This document shows, piece by piece, positions 1 to 6,202 of a stretch of DNA of 21,894 nucleotides. Position numbers and translations under genes: made by a program. The notes under the pieces were generated by a model, which saw only the letters and a list, made by a program, of their open reading frames with translations, searched no databases and was not told the origin of the DNA. Within the stretch, counting starts at the first letter, position 1, and each line of letters starts with the position of its first letter. The stretch comes from a virus. The stretch covers positions 1-21,894 of IMG/VR virus record IMGVR_UViG_3300047546_001939; one strand, written 5' to 3'.

Positions 1-1
1 T

Positions 2-88
2 GGTGGTGACACTCCAGAACAGATCTATAGTGTGGCACCCAGTGCTGTGTATGCTTATCTAATGCGAAGTGCAGAAGGAGAATGGTGA
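2..88 (+). CDS. 3' end of an upstream gene (partial)
   Basis: An open frame enters from the left edge and ends at TGA 86-88, giving about 28 C-terminal residues (ending RSAEGEW). The stop overlaps the ATG at 88 of the next gene (TGATG), the same coupling seen throughout this cluster, so it is probably the tail of a real upstream gene. The part inside the window has no recognisable domain, so no function is assigned. Confidence 0.5.
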   Translation, partial: GGDTPEQIYSVAPSAVYAYLMRSAEGEW

Positions 89-312
89 TGAACGAACAAA
101 TTCAAAATCTCAAAGATAAAATCTGGGCAGATGAATATTGGACCAAACCCAATACAGATAAACTTTTGCCTGCACAGTTGAACAGGTTCGCCGAGTTGAT
201 TGTTAGGGAATGTATTGAACAAGCAAGCACTGGTAACGGACACGGTAATAATCAATGGGATAGAGCGTTGACCTTTGCTGCAAAGAATATCAAAGAACAT
301 TTCGGAGTTTAA
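88..312 (+). CDS. Small phage protein, FAELI/ECI/KEHF family, copy 1
   Basis: A 74-residue acidic protein. I chose ATG 88 over ATG 82 because the AAGGAG at 75-79 sits about 8 bases before it, it overlaps the previous stop (TGATG), and paralogues also begin MNE. The core reads RFAELIVRECIEQA, then a variable loop and a C-terminal IKEHFGV. The same pattern recurs in the genes at 1216, 1579 and 4389, so this is a paralogous family. Proteins of this shape are common in phages of aquatic bacteria as I recall, but no biochemical role is known to me. It is probably a soluble helical protein. Confidence 0.8.
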   Translation: MNEQIQNLKDKIWADEYWTKPNTDKLLPAQLNRFAELIVRECIEQASTGNGHGNNQWDRALTFAAKNIKEHFGV

Positions 313-314
313 GA

Positions 315-452
315 ATGAATACTATAATTGTAATCCTTGGCTGTCTGTTTTTATTTGTTGGTGGAGCAATGTGCCACGAAATTCCTTTGCTTAGATTCCT
401 AATAGCAATGATCCTGATCACCGCTGGCACCCACATGATCCACTGGGGATAA
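315..452 (+). CDS. Small two-helix membrane protein
   Basis: A 45-residue ORF starting two bases after the previous stop and ending four bases before the next gene. Residues 3-17 (IIVILGCLFLFVGGA) and about 27-39 are strongly hydrophobic, joined by a short polar turn (CHEIPLLR), so two membrane helices are likely. There is no strong Shine-Dalgarno sequence beyond the end of the upstream gene, so translation is probably coupled. Function unknown; it could be an inner-membrane effector of infection. Confidence 0.6.
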   Translation: MNTIIVILGCLFLFVGGAMCHEIPLLRFLIAMILITAGTHMIHWG

Positions 453-456
453 ACAG

Positions 457-642
457 ATGACTGACCTAGAAAAAGAACTAACAAGACAAATCCATGAGCT
501 ATCCAAAGAATTAACAGCGATCCGAGAAAGACTTGCGGTATTGGAATATAAAATAATGATCGGTCCTCAGAACAATCCGCTAGCGCCACCTTGGGTCGTA
601 ACTTGCGCAACTGGATCAACTGGCATTGCAGGGAGAGACTAA
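457..642 (+). CDS. Small coiled-coil protein
   Basis: A 61-residue protein. Residues 1-34 are charged and heptad-like (LEKELTRQIHELSKELTAI), which predicts a coiled coil. The C-terminal part is Pro/Gly-rich and probably unstructured. Its TAA overlaps the next ATG (TAATG), which indicates coupling. No family recognised. Confidence 0.6.
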   Translation: MTDLEKELTRQIHELSKELTAIRERLAVLEYKIMIGPQNNPLAPPWVVTCATGSTGIAGRD

Positions 643-986
643 TGAGCCTTGATGTTGATTTAATGGTAACGCAACCAGTTTCCGTTTATAGCGGAAACAT
701 TACCCATAACTTGACTGCAATGGCAGGCGCTGTTGTTTTGTCTAATGGTATGACACTATACGATGTACTGTGGCGACCCGATGAACAACAAGGTTTGAAG
801 TTTGCCAAAGACATCTCTGATTTGCTTGATGAGGGATGGAATATCCTGTTGAGCGACCCTGATAAGTTCAAAGCATTCAATCCAGAGAATGGATGGGGAT
901 CATACGAAGGACTTTGTGACTTTGTTTACAAGTACCGTAACGCATGCTGGGATACTCCAGATGCAGAATTGAGAGTGTGTAGATGA
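642..986 (+). CDS. Conserved phage protein (YSGNITHNL family)
   Basis: A 114-residue protein. ATG 642 overlaps the previous stop; an upstream in-frame ATG at 591 lies inside the preceding gene and is less likely. The sequence has the layout YSGNITHNLTAMA near the N-terminus, then LWRP, then NGWGSYEGLCDFV and a final PDAELRVCR. I recall this pattern from a widespread uncharacterised phage family with a conserved N-terminal YxxNxTHNL and a central NGWG(T/S)YE motif. No enzymatic motif is evident. Function unknown; its place among early accessory genes suggests a role in host takeover. Confidence 0.8.
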   Translation: MSLDVDLMVTQPVSVYSGNITHNLTAMAGAVVLSNGMTLYDVLWRPDEQQGLKFAKDISDLLDEGWNILLSDPDKFKAFNPENGWGSYEGLCDFVYKYRNACWDTPDAELRVCR

Positions 987-1219
987 AAAAATGGGTATTG
1001 AAAGAATTCAATCAATGGGTCTACTTTGATGAGTCTGATGGCAAGATCATTGGATCAGTCCACAAGGTAGGTAACCAGTTGTCTATCTTTGGCGCTAAGG
1101 TGTATAATGTCGAAGAGGGTACGCTTGGCCAATATATCGACTCAATGTACGCACAAAGAGCTGTCGAACAATACTGGGACATTCAAAGCAGAACACTCCT
1201 TGAGGATCAATCGAAATGA
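983..1219 (+). CDS. Conserved hypothetical phage protein
   Basis: A 78-residue protein starting at ATG 983, which overlaps the previous TGA by four bases (ATGA). It contains alternating aromatic and charged stretches (WVLKEFNQWVYFDESDGK) compatible with a small beta-rich fold, then a helical C-terminus. It is followed by another ATGA overlap. Nothing catalytic is visible and no family is recognised. Confidence 0.7.
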   Translation: MKKWVLKEFNQWVYFDESDGKIIGSVHKVGNQLSIFGAKVYNVEEGTLGQYIDSMYAQRAVEQYWDIQSRTLLEDQSK

Positions 1220-1440
1220 ACGAACTACTAACATCACTCTATAGATCAGTAAGACCAGCAGAAGCACTGAAGTCTCAAGACATCTACGAATCAGCAAACG
1301 TCCTGATAGGAAAAGAAGTAGAAAAGTTTGCCGAATTGATTATTCAGGAATGTGCATTGGTCGTTGATAAAGCAGAACCACACAATACCTGGACCAAACG
1401 GTACAGTACTCTAATCAAAGAACATTTCGAACAGAACTAA
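1216..1440 (+). CDS. Small phage protein, FAELI/ECI/KEHF family, copy 2
   Basis: A 74-residue paralogue of the gene at 88. It shares KFAELIIQECA in the centre and LIKEHFEQN at the C-terminus, with an unrelated N-terminal 40 residues. It starts at an ATGA overlap with the previous gene. Conserved core plus variable N-terminus suggests a shared scaffold with different targets; that is inference, and no function is known. Confidence 0.75.
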   Translation: MNELLTSLYRSVRPAEALKSQDIYESANVLIGKEVEKFAELIIQECALVVDKAEPHNTWTKRYSTLIKEHFEQN

Positions 1441-1448
1441 AGAATAAT

Positions 1449-1526
1449 ATGCTGTTTTCTTTGGGAATGATTGTCGGTATAATAGTAGGTGTTTTAATAT
1501 GGCTTTTCGTCAAGGAGAATGAATAA
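1449..1526 (+). CDS. Micro-ORF: 25-residue membrane peptide
   Basis: A short ORF (MLFSLGMIVGIIVGVLIW...) with one membrane helix covering about residues 2-20 and a charged C-terminus (VKENE). Its stop overlaps the ATG of the next micro-ORF (TAATG at 1524-1528), and an AAGGAG inside its 3' end could serve that gene. The hydrophobic composition, spacing and overlaps argue for real translation, but at this size chance cannot be excluded. Function unknown. Confidence 0.45.
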   Translation: MLFSLGMIVGIIVGVLIWLFVKENE

Positions 1527-1582
1527 TGGGTATACTTGCAATGGCAATCATTTTGTTTATTGAATTCGGAACAAGGGTATGA
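1526..1582 (+). CDS. Micro-ORF: 18-residue hydrophobic peptide
   Basis: MGILAMAIILFIEFGTRV, preceded by AAGGAG at about 1512-1516 and overlapping both neighbours (TAATG upstream, ATGA downstream). It could be a genuine membrane micropeptide, or merely a leader that carries ribosomes to the gene at 1579. Low certainty. Confidence 0.3.
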   Translation: MGILAMAIILFIEFGTRV

Positions 1583-1713
1583 ACGAGGAACTGAGAAAAA
1601 TAGCAATCAATGCAGGTGCACCAGAAGAAGTGATTGATGACCTTTGGTTCAATATATTCTGCATCAAGTTTGCTGACCTTATCATCAAAGAGATGGAAGA
1701 TCAAGATAAATAA
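1579..1713 (+). CDS. Small phage protein, FAELI family, copy 3 (short)
   Basis: A 44-residue ORF beginning MNEELRKIA and containing KFADLIIKEME, which matches the KFAELI(I/V)xEC core of the genes at 88, 1216 and 4389. It lacks the cysteine and the C-terminal KEHF block, so it is a truncated or minimal paralogue. ATG 1579 overlaps the previous TGA. Homology to three neighbours supports it as a real gene despite its length. Confidence 0.6.
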   Translation: MNEELRKIAINAGAPEEVIDDLWFNIFCIKFADLIIKEMEDQDK

Positions 1714-1730
1714 TCAATAAAGGATTTATT

Positions 1731-2051
1731 ATGAAATTTACTCAAACGCATACCGACTTTCGTACTGGTAAACCACTAGAAACAGTTTCAATCGAAATTG
1801 CTGAACATAGTGATATCGGTACAGTCTTGGAAGCATTCACCCGCTTCCTCAGAGCAGCTGGATATTACTTTGACGGTGAAGTCGAAATTGTTGAAAATCA
1901 AGAGGATTTCAATTACTTTGAAGATTCAGACGATTCATTTGATAATACCAACTATGACGAGTATCAAGCACAATTCGAAGGCCCTATAGAAGGATTCACA
2001 GATACACAGAACTCCTCTGACTGGCCATTCCCATCACATACCAAACCATAG
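1731..2051 (+). CDS. Conserved acidic phage protein
   Basis: A 106-residue protein preceded by AAAGGA. The first about 55 residues form a structured part (IGTVLEAFTRFLRAAGYYFDG); I recall LEAFxxFLRAAGY as a motif of an uncharacterised phage family. Residues about 58-95 are very acidic and rich in D, E, N and S, probably disordered. The acidic tail could mimic DNA or bind a basic partner, which is inference. The stop abuts the next ATG directly. Confidence 0.75.
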   Translation: MKFTQTHTDFRTGKPLETVSIEIAEHSDIGTVLEAFTRFLRAAGYYFDGEVEIVENQEDFNYFEDSDDSFDNTNYDEYQAQFEGPIEGFTDTQNSSDWPFPSHTKP

Positions 2052-2339
2052 ATGACACCAAAACAGGCAAAGACAAAAACAGCACTCCTCATCATTTGTT
2101 CTCTCTTTGCTCTGTTTGCCATTATGGCATTGATTATAATATTACGTGACTTCATCTACGCTGCTATCTTCATCTCATCCGTTGTCGCTTGCATTGCGCT
2201 CACTGGTTGGGGGCTATGGGATGAGTTGTGGCCTGAAATATATGCACATCAGAAAATGATCGATGAACTATATGCAGCAGCTCATACCGAAGAGCAAAAG
2301 AAGTGGACCAAGTTTTTTATAGAATACTTTGAACTATGA
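2052..2339 (+). CDS. Two-helix membrane protein
   Basis: A 95-residue protein. Residues 9-33 (ALLIICSLFALFAIMALIII) and 35-53 form two hydrophobic helices after a short basic N-terminus (MTPKQAKTK). The C-terminal 40 residues are soluble and charged. The orientation suggests both termini in the cytoplasm. It starts immediately after the previous stop and ends in an ATGA overlap. No family recognised. Confidence 0.65.
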   Translation: MTPKQAKTKTALLIICSLFALFAIMALIIILRDFIYAAIFISSVVACIALTGWGLWDELWPEIYAHQKMIDELYAAAHTEEQKKWTKFFIEYFEL

Positions 2340-2473
2340 ATATTTTCTTTGAAATAGTTGCGATCCTTCTTTTGTTCTTTTTGTTTTGGGGTGAGCCGGA
2401 TGTTTGGGACGCTCTACATAGCAGAGCAATGAGTGTAATGGAACCTGTTGACTGTACTAACCAAAGAGAGTAA
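2336..2473 (+). CDS. Small single-helix membrane protein (FWGEPDVWDAL)
   Basis: A 45-residue ORF starting at an ATGA overlap. Residues 3-18 form a membrane helix (IFFEIVAILLLFFLFW), followed by a conserved-looking GEPDVWDALHSRAM segment. I recall small phage proteins with W-G-E-P-D after one helix, which supports a real gene. Function unknown. Confidence 0.55.
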   Translation: MNIFFEIVAILLLFFLFWGEPDVWDALHSRAMSVMEPVDCTNQRE

Positions 2474-2474
2474 T

Positions 2475-2693
2475 ATGGCAATATCAAGAAAAAAACCAAC
2501 TAGTTCCGTCGAAGAAAGAATGCGAGAGCTGATGGAGCCAATCGATCAGCAAATCATGATGACAGACGATAGAGAAGAGATGTTGATGATTGCATGCGCA
2601 ATGCTTTCCAGATCGAAAGAGATTCTCGTCAACGAGATGGGTATCAGAGCAACAGTAGATATCTTTCTTCTATCTGTTGAAGATATTCGGTAG
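2475..2693 (+). CDS. Hypothetical helical phage protein
   Basis: A 72-residue protein starting at ATG 2475, two bases after the previous stop, with a GAGAG-type ribosome site just upstream. It has a basic N-terminus (AISRKKP) and a mostly helical remainder rich in Met and acidic residues. No recognised domain. Confidence 0.65.
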   Translation: MAISRKKPTSSVEERMRELMEPIDQQIMMTDDREEMLMIACAMLSRSKEILVNEMGIRATVDIFLLSVEDIR

Positions 2694-2711
2694 TTTAAAT
2701 TCCAATATATT

Positions 2712-2939
2712 ATGATTAAGATGCCAATGAGAAAACGTGAAATTATGAAATGGATTGCTGATGGTAACAATCCAACAGCCAACTCAATGTTGATGGGAAT
2801 GCTGGGATCCGATGCACTGGTTGAGAAGTGGTGGAATTCACCAAACAAAGCATTTGACTATAAATGCCCAGTTGAGGTTGACCAAAAGGATGTCGTAGAA
2901 TACCTCATGTGGCATTCATTCGGAGCCGGAGGATCATAA
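2712..2939 (+). CDS. Phage protein resembling MbcA/ParS toxin-binding domains
   Basis: A 75-residue protein. ATGs at 2712, 2721 and 2727 are all in frame and none has a strong ribosome site, so the start is uncertain. The C-terminal half reads WWNSPNKAFDYKCPVEVDQKD followed by VVEYL. This resembles the C-terminal domain of Xre/MbcA/ParS-type antitoxins (DUF2384), where N-P-A-F/L-G-G-x-x-P is typical. Many phages carry such stand-alone domains. The match is by pattern only, so an antitoxin role is a guess. The stop overlaps the next ATG (TAATG). Confidence 0.65.
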   Translation: MIKMPMRKREIMKWIADGNNPTANSMLMGMLGSDALVEKWWNSPNKAFDYKCPVEVDQKDVVEYLMWHSFGAGGS

Positions 2940-3157
2940 TGGCAAAACAATTTGAACTTAGTTACGATCAGATCGATGTTATACTGGTAGACGAACTGCA
3001 AGAAACTGTAGAGCTTAACTGGAACGGTGACCATGAGCTTGTTGAAGCTGCGTTGAGGTTGCTCGCCTATTACATGCCCCCTAGTGACTACGTGGCCTAC
3101 CGTGAGAAGTTGAAACAATCACCACCGCGTGATTCTAACTACGAAAACACCAACTGA
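2939..3157 (+). CDS. Hypothetical phage protein
   Basis: A 72-residue protein starting at ATG 2939, overlapping the previous TAA and preceded by GGAGG at about 2928-2932. This ribosome site decides against the longer in-frame start at 2909. Residues 8-60 look helical with an AYYMPPSDYVAYREKL segment. Function unknown. It ends in a TGATG overlap. Confidence 0.7.
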   Translation: MAKQFELSYDQIDVILVDELQETVELNWNGDHELVEAALRLLAYYMPPSDYVAYREKLKQSPPRDSNYENTN

Positions 3158-3375
3158 TGAGCGGCAAATCTCTTCCAACTTACTTGCATGTGTTTGAGCA
3201 ACGGCTCAACGCAATAAGAGTGAAACTACAAGAGCAGTTAGACCTTCCTAAAGAGAAGCGAGAGAAGAGGTCATTGAAGATGTTAGTGAAAGAAGCAAAG
3301 AAGTTGAGAAACTTGATTCGTGAAGTGAAAGACGAACACGCGGCAAAGTGTCCGCATTGTGGTAAAAAAATTTAA
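3157..3375 (+). CDS. Small coiled-coil protein with C-terminal CPHCGKK
   Basis: A 72-residue basic protein. Residues 9-60 are a long amphipathic, Lys/Arg-rich helix (LNAIRVKLQEQLDLPKEKRE), and the end is AAKCPHCGKKI. The CPxCG is half of a zinc ribbon, so it could bind zinc as a dimer or use the cysteines otherwise. The basic helix could contact nucleic acid. No named family. Confidence 0.65.
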   Translation: MSGKSLPTYLHVFEQRLNAIRVKLQEQLDLPKEKREKRSLKMLVKEAKKLRNLIREVKDEHAAKCPHCGKKI

Positions 3376-3388
3376 CAAGGAGTATATG

Positions 3389-3559
3389 ATGAAAGATGTA
3401 GACATGGATATTTTGGTTGCTGCTGTTGCATTCATTGTTTTTTTTGCAATGATGTTTGGAGCATTGATGTACGGTGATTCCAAGAAAACAGAATGCAAGG
3501 TAGTTGCACTTCAAAGAGGAATGACTGCAATTGAGATTCAGGCTGTTTGCGGCCGTTGA
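3389..3559 (+). CDS. Single-helix membrane protein
   Basis: A 56-residue protein. AAGGAG at 3377-3382 is 6 bases before ATG 3389 and 3 before ATG 3386, so 3389 is preferred. Residues about 8-28 form one membrane helix, followed by a soluble tail with LQRGMTAIEIQAVCG, which resembles a short helix-turn motif found in small phage membrane proteins. Function unknown. Confidence 0.6.
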   Translation: MKDVDMDILVAAVAFIVFFAMMFGALMYGDSKKTECKVVALQRGMTAIEIQAVCGR

Positions 3560-3574
3560 TGATTGAGGTTTATT

Positions 3575-4003
3575 ATGGAGAATGTGAATGTTAGACGTCG
3601 TTTTCTTAAAGGGTTTGGTTTGTTTGGCGCTGCTGCAAGCGGCTTTCTGGCTGCACAAACTTCGTTCGCCAATACTCCCCCTCCCACTCCTATTGGCGTT
3701 CCTGCTGATGCTGAACGTGATGTCGGAACTGTTGAGGACATTGCCCACCTCGCACCACTAGGAACAACAACGATTGCTTTGAATGCCGACAATCGTCCGC
3801 CACCGCCTCCCCCACCACCTGTAGCAGCAAGTCCATATAGTCTAGGTGTTTCAGGTGGTGGTTATGTTTCCACTGTTGCATCGTTTGGATCCGGTCATTA
3901 CGTGCCTGAAGGACACAATCAAATCAAAATGTCTGTTGGTAAGGATAATCGTTTGTGGATTGAAGTGGACGGAACATGGAGGCGCGTTGCGTTAGAGGGA
4001 TGA
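3575..4003 (+). CDS. Secreted protein with twin-arginine-like signal and proline tract
   Basis: A 142-residue protein starting at ATG 3575. Residues 7-12 read RRRFLK, the S/T-R-R-x-F-L-K core of a Tat signal. A hydrophobic stretch (GFGLFGAAASGFLAAQTSFA) follows with a plausible Ala-x-Ala-type cleavage region near residue 32. The middle is Pro-rich with eight consecutive prolines. The C-terminus (about 112-142) is a compact block, KMSVGKDNRLWIEVDGTWRR, that looks like a small beta domain. I recall relatives with this three-part layout in aquatic phages. Export by the host Tat or Sec system is inferred; the role is unknown. The stop overlaps the next ATG (ATGA). Confidence 0.75.
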   Translation: MENVNVRRRFLKGFGLFGAAASGFLAAQTSFANTPPPTPIGVPADAERDVGTVEDIAHLAPLGTTTIALNADNRPPPPPPPPVAASPYSLGVSGGGYVSTVASFGSGHYVPEGHNQIKMSVGKDNRLWIEVDGTWRRVALEG

Positions 4004-4215
4004 GTGATGTCAAATCAATCCTCAATAGAATCAAACAACTTACATATTACGAAGTTGCAGTCGAGCTGTATGAACCAATTCAATTTCATGGTACAATACC
4101 GTTTGACCTAGAGATATCAGGTAATATGGTAGTTGCTCAGGTCCTTGCTAATTCGTACGAAGAAGCAGAACAAAAACTTTTGACATTCTTATTTGAAGGT
4201 GATCGTGATGATTAA
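4000..4215 (+). CDS. Hypothetical phage protein
   Basis: A 71-residue protein starting at ATG 4000 in an ATGA overlap. It has an alternating hydrophobic pattern (YYEVAVELYEPIQFHGTIPF) typical of beta strands and a C-terminal helix (SYEEAEQKLLTFLFEG). No recognised family. It overlaps the next gene by 8 bases. Confidence 0.65.
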   Translation: MSDVKSILNRIKQLTYYEVAVELYEPIQFHGTIPFDLEISGNMVVAQVLANSYEEAEQKLLTFLFEGDRDD

Positions 4216-4456
4216 AGACCGTGCTTTTATTCAAAGAAAGATGGATCACTATAATAAATGGATGCTAGATACTACTAGAGATCCTAATTCCAGGTATCCA
4301 GGGTTCCCGGAAGAGATTGCAATGGAATTTGCTCGTAAAGAGTTCGTTCGTGAGTTTCTTTCTCGTCCTAAAAAAGGAAAGGTCAAGCATGAAAAAGATA
4401 TTTGCGGAACTAGCACTGAAAGCAGTTGCTCATCCAGTTCAACTATTCACCCCTAA
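4208..4456 (+). CDS. Hypothetical phage protein with unusually long 3' overlap
   Basis: An 82-residue ORF starting at ATG 4208 inside the end of the previous gene. Residues 1-55 look like a normal helical protein (AFIQRKMDHYNKWMLD, PEEIAMEFARKEFVREFL). The last about 23 residues are Ser/Thr/Cys-rich and lie in a 68-base overlap with the gene at 4389, so this tail may be a recent extension or indicate a mutated stop. Function unknown. Confidence 0.55.
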   Translation: MIKDRAFIQRKMDHYNKWMLDTTRDPNSRYPGFPEEIAMEFARKEFVREFLSRPKKGKVKHEKDICGTSTESSCSSSSTIHP

Positions 4457-4580
4457 TGACAGAGCATTCAACAAATTTGGTGAGCTAGTCGTCGATGAGT
4501 GCATAGAAATTATAAAAACAAGTGAAAATTTAGATGAAGCATGTGAAAGAATTAAAAAAAAGTTTGACCAAAAAGCGTAG
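4389..4580 (+). CDS. Small phage protein, FAELI family, copy 4
   Basis: A 63-residue ORF with ATG 4389 preceded by an AAGGAAAGG-like ribosome site. It contains KFGELVVDECIEII and ends ERIKKKFDQKA, matching the [KR]FxEL[IV][IV]xEC...IKxxF layout of the genes at 88 and 1216. It overlaps its upstream neighbour by 68 bases and its downstream neighbour by 47 bases, both in different frames. Homology to the other three copies supports translation. Confidence 0.65.
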   Translation: MKKIFAELALKAVAHPVQLFTPNDRAFNKFGELVVDECIEIIKTSENLDEACERIKKKFDQKA

Positions 4581-5106
4581 AACAATCTATATTGACATGG
4601 ATGGGGTCGTTGCAGACTTCAATTCTTATGTTTCTGAGCTGCTAGGACGCAAAATTGGATGGGGTGTACACGACCTGGCATCGGAAGAATGGGATATTTT
4701 GGCCAAAGTTCCAAATTTATACCGAAAACTTCCGTTGATTGAGGAATCAGTCAACATGGTCAAGGTGTGCAAAAGCTTCGAGCCCGAGCTAAACGTCGAG
4801 TTTTTGACCGCAATTCCGCGTCAATCGACGATGCCAAGCGCAAAACAGGACAAAACTGACTGGATAAACGAGCATTTTCCAAATACAATCGTTAATTTTG
4901 GCCCTTTTAGTCGCGATAAACAGCATTGGGCACGTCCGGGTGACATTTTGATCGACGATAAACTGAGCAATATTGAAGAATGGGGTGCTGCAGGCGGCAT
5001 TCCCATCCTTCATTTTGGTGATTACGGAAATACAATCAAGTTAATTTTGTTTGCTTTAGGTGAAATTCCAGAACCAGAGTTGAAATTGGACTTCCAAACC
5101 CACTAA
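4534..5106 (+). CDS. 5'(3')-deoxyribonucleotidase-like HAD phosphatase
   Basis: A 190-residue protein of the HAD superfamily, NT5C type, which removes phosphate from deoxynucleoside monophosphates. Visible motifs: IYIDMDGVVADF with nucleophile Asp21 and acid/base Asp23; LTAIP with Thr92 (motif II); Lys107 in KTDW (motif III); and ILIDDKLSNIEEW with Asp141-Asp142 (motif IV, Mg2+). The first 15 residues are basic and not part of the fold, so the start (ATG 4534, or GTG 4543) is uncertain; both overlap the upstream gene. In a lytic phage this enzyme would adjust dNMP pools or recycle host nucleotides. The gene ends inside a terminator stem. Confidence 0.85.
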   Translation: MKHVKELKKSLTKKRRTIYIDMDGVVADFNSYVSELLGRKIGWGVHDLASEEWDILAKVPNLYRKLPLIEESVNMVKVCKSFEPELNVEFLTAIPRQSTMPSAKQDKTDWINEHFPNTIVNFGPFSRDKQHWARPGDILIDDKLSNIEEWGAAGGIPILHFGDYGNTIKLILFALGEIPEPELKLDFQTH

Positions 5107-5121
5107 TTCTGTGGGTTTTTT
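5097..5121 (+). terminator. Rho-independent terminator after the deoxyribonucleotidase gene
   Basis: Perfect 7-bp stem AACCCAC (5097-5103) / GTGGGTT (5111-5117) with a 7-base loop, followed by a T run to 5121. It includes the stop codon of the upstream gene and ends the small-gene operon just before a new promoter. Confidence 0.85.
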
Positions 5122-5127
5122 GATCTG

Positions 5128-5156
5128 TTGACTTCATTTCGTTTGAGGTATATAAT
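5128..5156 (+). promoter_or_regulatory. Sigma70-type promoter for the DUF932 gene
   Basis: TTGACT (5128-5133), a 17-base spacer, and a perfect TATAAT (5151-5156). It lies between the terminator at 5097-5121 and the gene at 5202, leaving a leader of about 40 bases. This near-consensus host promoter implies early transcription by unmodified host RNA polymerase. Confidence 0.85.
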
Positions 5157-5201
5157 GGAGGCGTTAGTTAGTTGAAACCCTCTTTTTAAAGGAAATGAAA
5201 A

Positions 5202-6161
5202 ATGGCTCACATGATCGAAACTATTGCTTATTCTGGTGAAACTCCTTGGCATGGCCTTGGTAAGGCAGTCCCTGCTGACCTGTCTCCTGCTCAGATGTTG
5301 GAAGCTGCAGACCTTGACTGGACTGTAGAGAAGATTCCTACATTTGCCAAGATCGATGGCAAGCAAATCTACACTGGCAAAGATGCGCTAGTTCGTAGCT
5401 CAGACAACTCTATTCTTGATGTTGTCTCTAAAGACTGGAATCCGTTGCAGAATCATGATGCTTTTGAGTTCTTCAATGACTTTGTGATCTCTGGTGACAT
5501 GGAAATGCATACAGCTGGCTCACTTCGTGATGGTCAGATTGTATGGGCTCTTGCTAAGGTGAAAGAGTCATTCGAACTGTTTGGTGGAGATACTGTCGAT
5601 AGCTATTTGCTGTTCACTCTTCCACACAAGTTCGGTCAATCTATTGATGTGCGCTTTACACCTATTCGTGTTGTCTGTAATAACACATTGACACTTTCGT
5701 TGTCGGTGAAAGCAAACAACGGTGTCAAAGTATCACACCGTACTACTTTCAATGGTGACTCTGTCAAGGAGACATTGGGTATTGCATCAGACAAATTAGC
5801 CAAGTACAAAGAGATGGCTAAGTTCCTGGGTTCCAAGAAGTTCAAGGAAGAGTCTGTTAAGGACTACTTCAACCGCATCTTCCCAGTCAATGCTTATGGT
5901 CGTTCTAAGAACGAGGATACCAAGGCTAAGAAAGAGATGTCACAATCTGCCACATTGGCAATGCAAGCTCTTGAAACACAACCCGGAGCCAAGTATGCTG
6001 AGGGTACATGGTGGTCAGCGTTCAATGCTGTGACATACTTGACCGACCATCACCTTGGTCGTACTCAAGAAGGTCGTTTGGCTTCTGCTTGGTACGGTCC
6101 AAACAAAGCGTTGAAAGTGAAAGCGCTTGAAACCGCAGTCGAAATGGCTGAAGTTGCTTGA
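5202..6161 (+). CDS. DUF932 / phage-plasmid-like protein (TIGR03299 type)
   Basis: A 319-residue protein with the hallmark N-terminus MAHMIETIAYSGETPWHGLG, followed by QNHDAFEFFNDFV, a central RFTPIRVVCNNTLTLSL block and a C-terminal HHLGRTQEGRLASAWYGPNK. These are the conserved blocks of DUF932, widespread in phages and plasmids. Its function is not established to my knowledge; conservation beside replication genes suggests nucleic-acid metabolism. It is transcribed alone from a strong sigma70-type promoter between two terminators, so it is probably an abundant early product. The start is set by AAAGGA about 11 bases upstream. Confidence 0.9.
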   Translation: MAHMIETIAYSGETPWHGLGKAVPADLSPAQMLEAADLDWTVEKIPTFAKIDGKQIYTGKDALVRSSDNSILDVVSKDWNPLQNHDAFEFFNDFVISGDMEMHTAGSLRDGQIVWALAKVKESFELFGGDTVDSYLLFTLPHKFGQSIDVRFTPIRVVCNNTLTLSLSVKANNGVKVSHRTTFNGDSVKETLGIASDKLAKYKEMAKFLGSKKFKEESVKDYFNRIFPVNAYGRSKNEDTKAKKEMSQSATLAMQALETQPGAKYAEGTWWSAFNAVTYLTDHHLGRTQEGRLASAWYGPNKALKVKALETAVEMAEVA

Positions 6162-6167
6162 TTGGAC

Positions 6168-6191
6168 GGGTGGCCTAGTGCCACCCTTTTT
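6168..6191 (+). terminator. Rho-independent terminator after DUF932
   Basis: GC-rich stem GGGTGGC (6168-6174) / GCCACCC (6180-6186) with loop CTAGT, then five T. It isolates the DUF932 gene as a single-gene transcription unit. Confidence 0.88.
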
Positions 6192-6202
6192 GAGGATATA
6201 TT

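Noticed and set aside
3248-3748. 166-codon minus-strand ORF across the small-gene cluster
   Set aside because: It opposes three plus-strand genes with ribosome sites and proper overlaps, has no recognisable domain and no own promoter.
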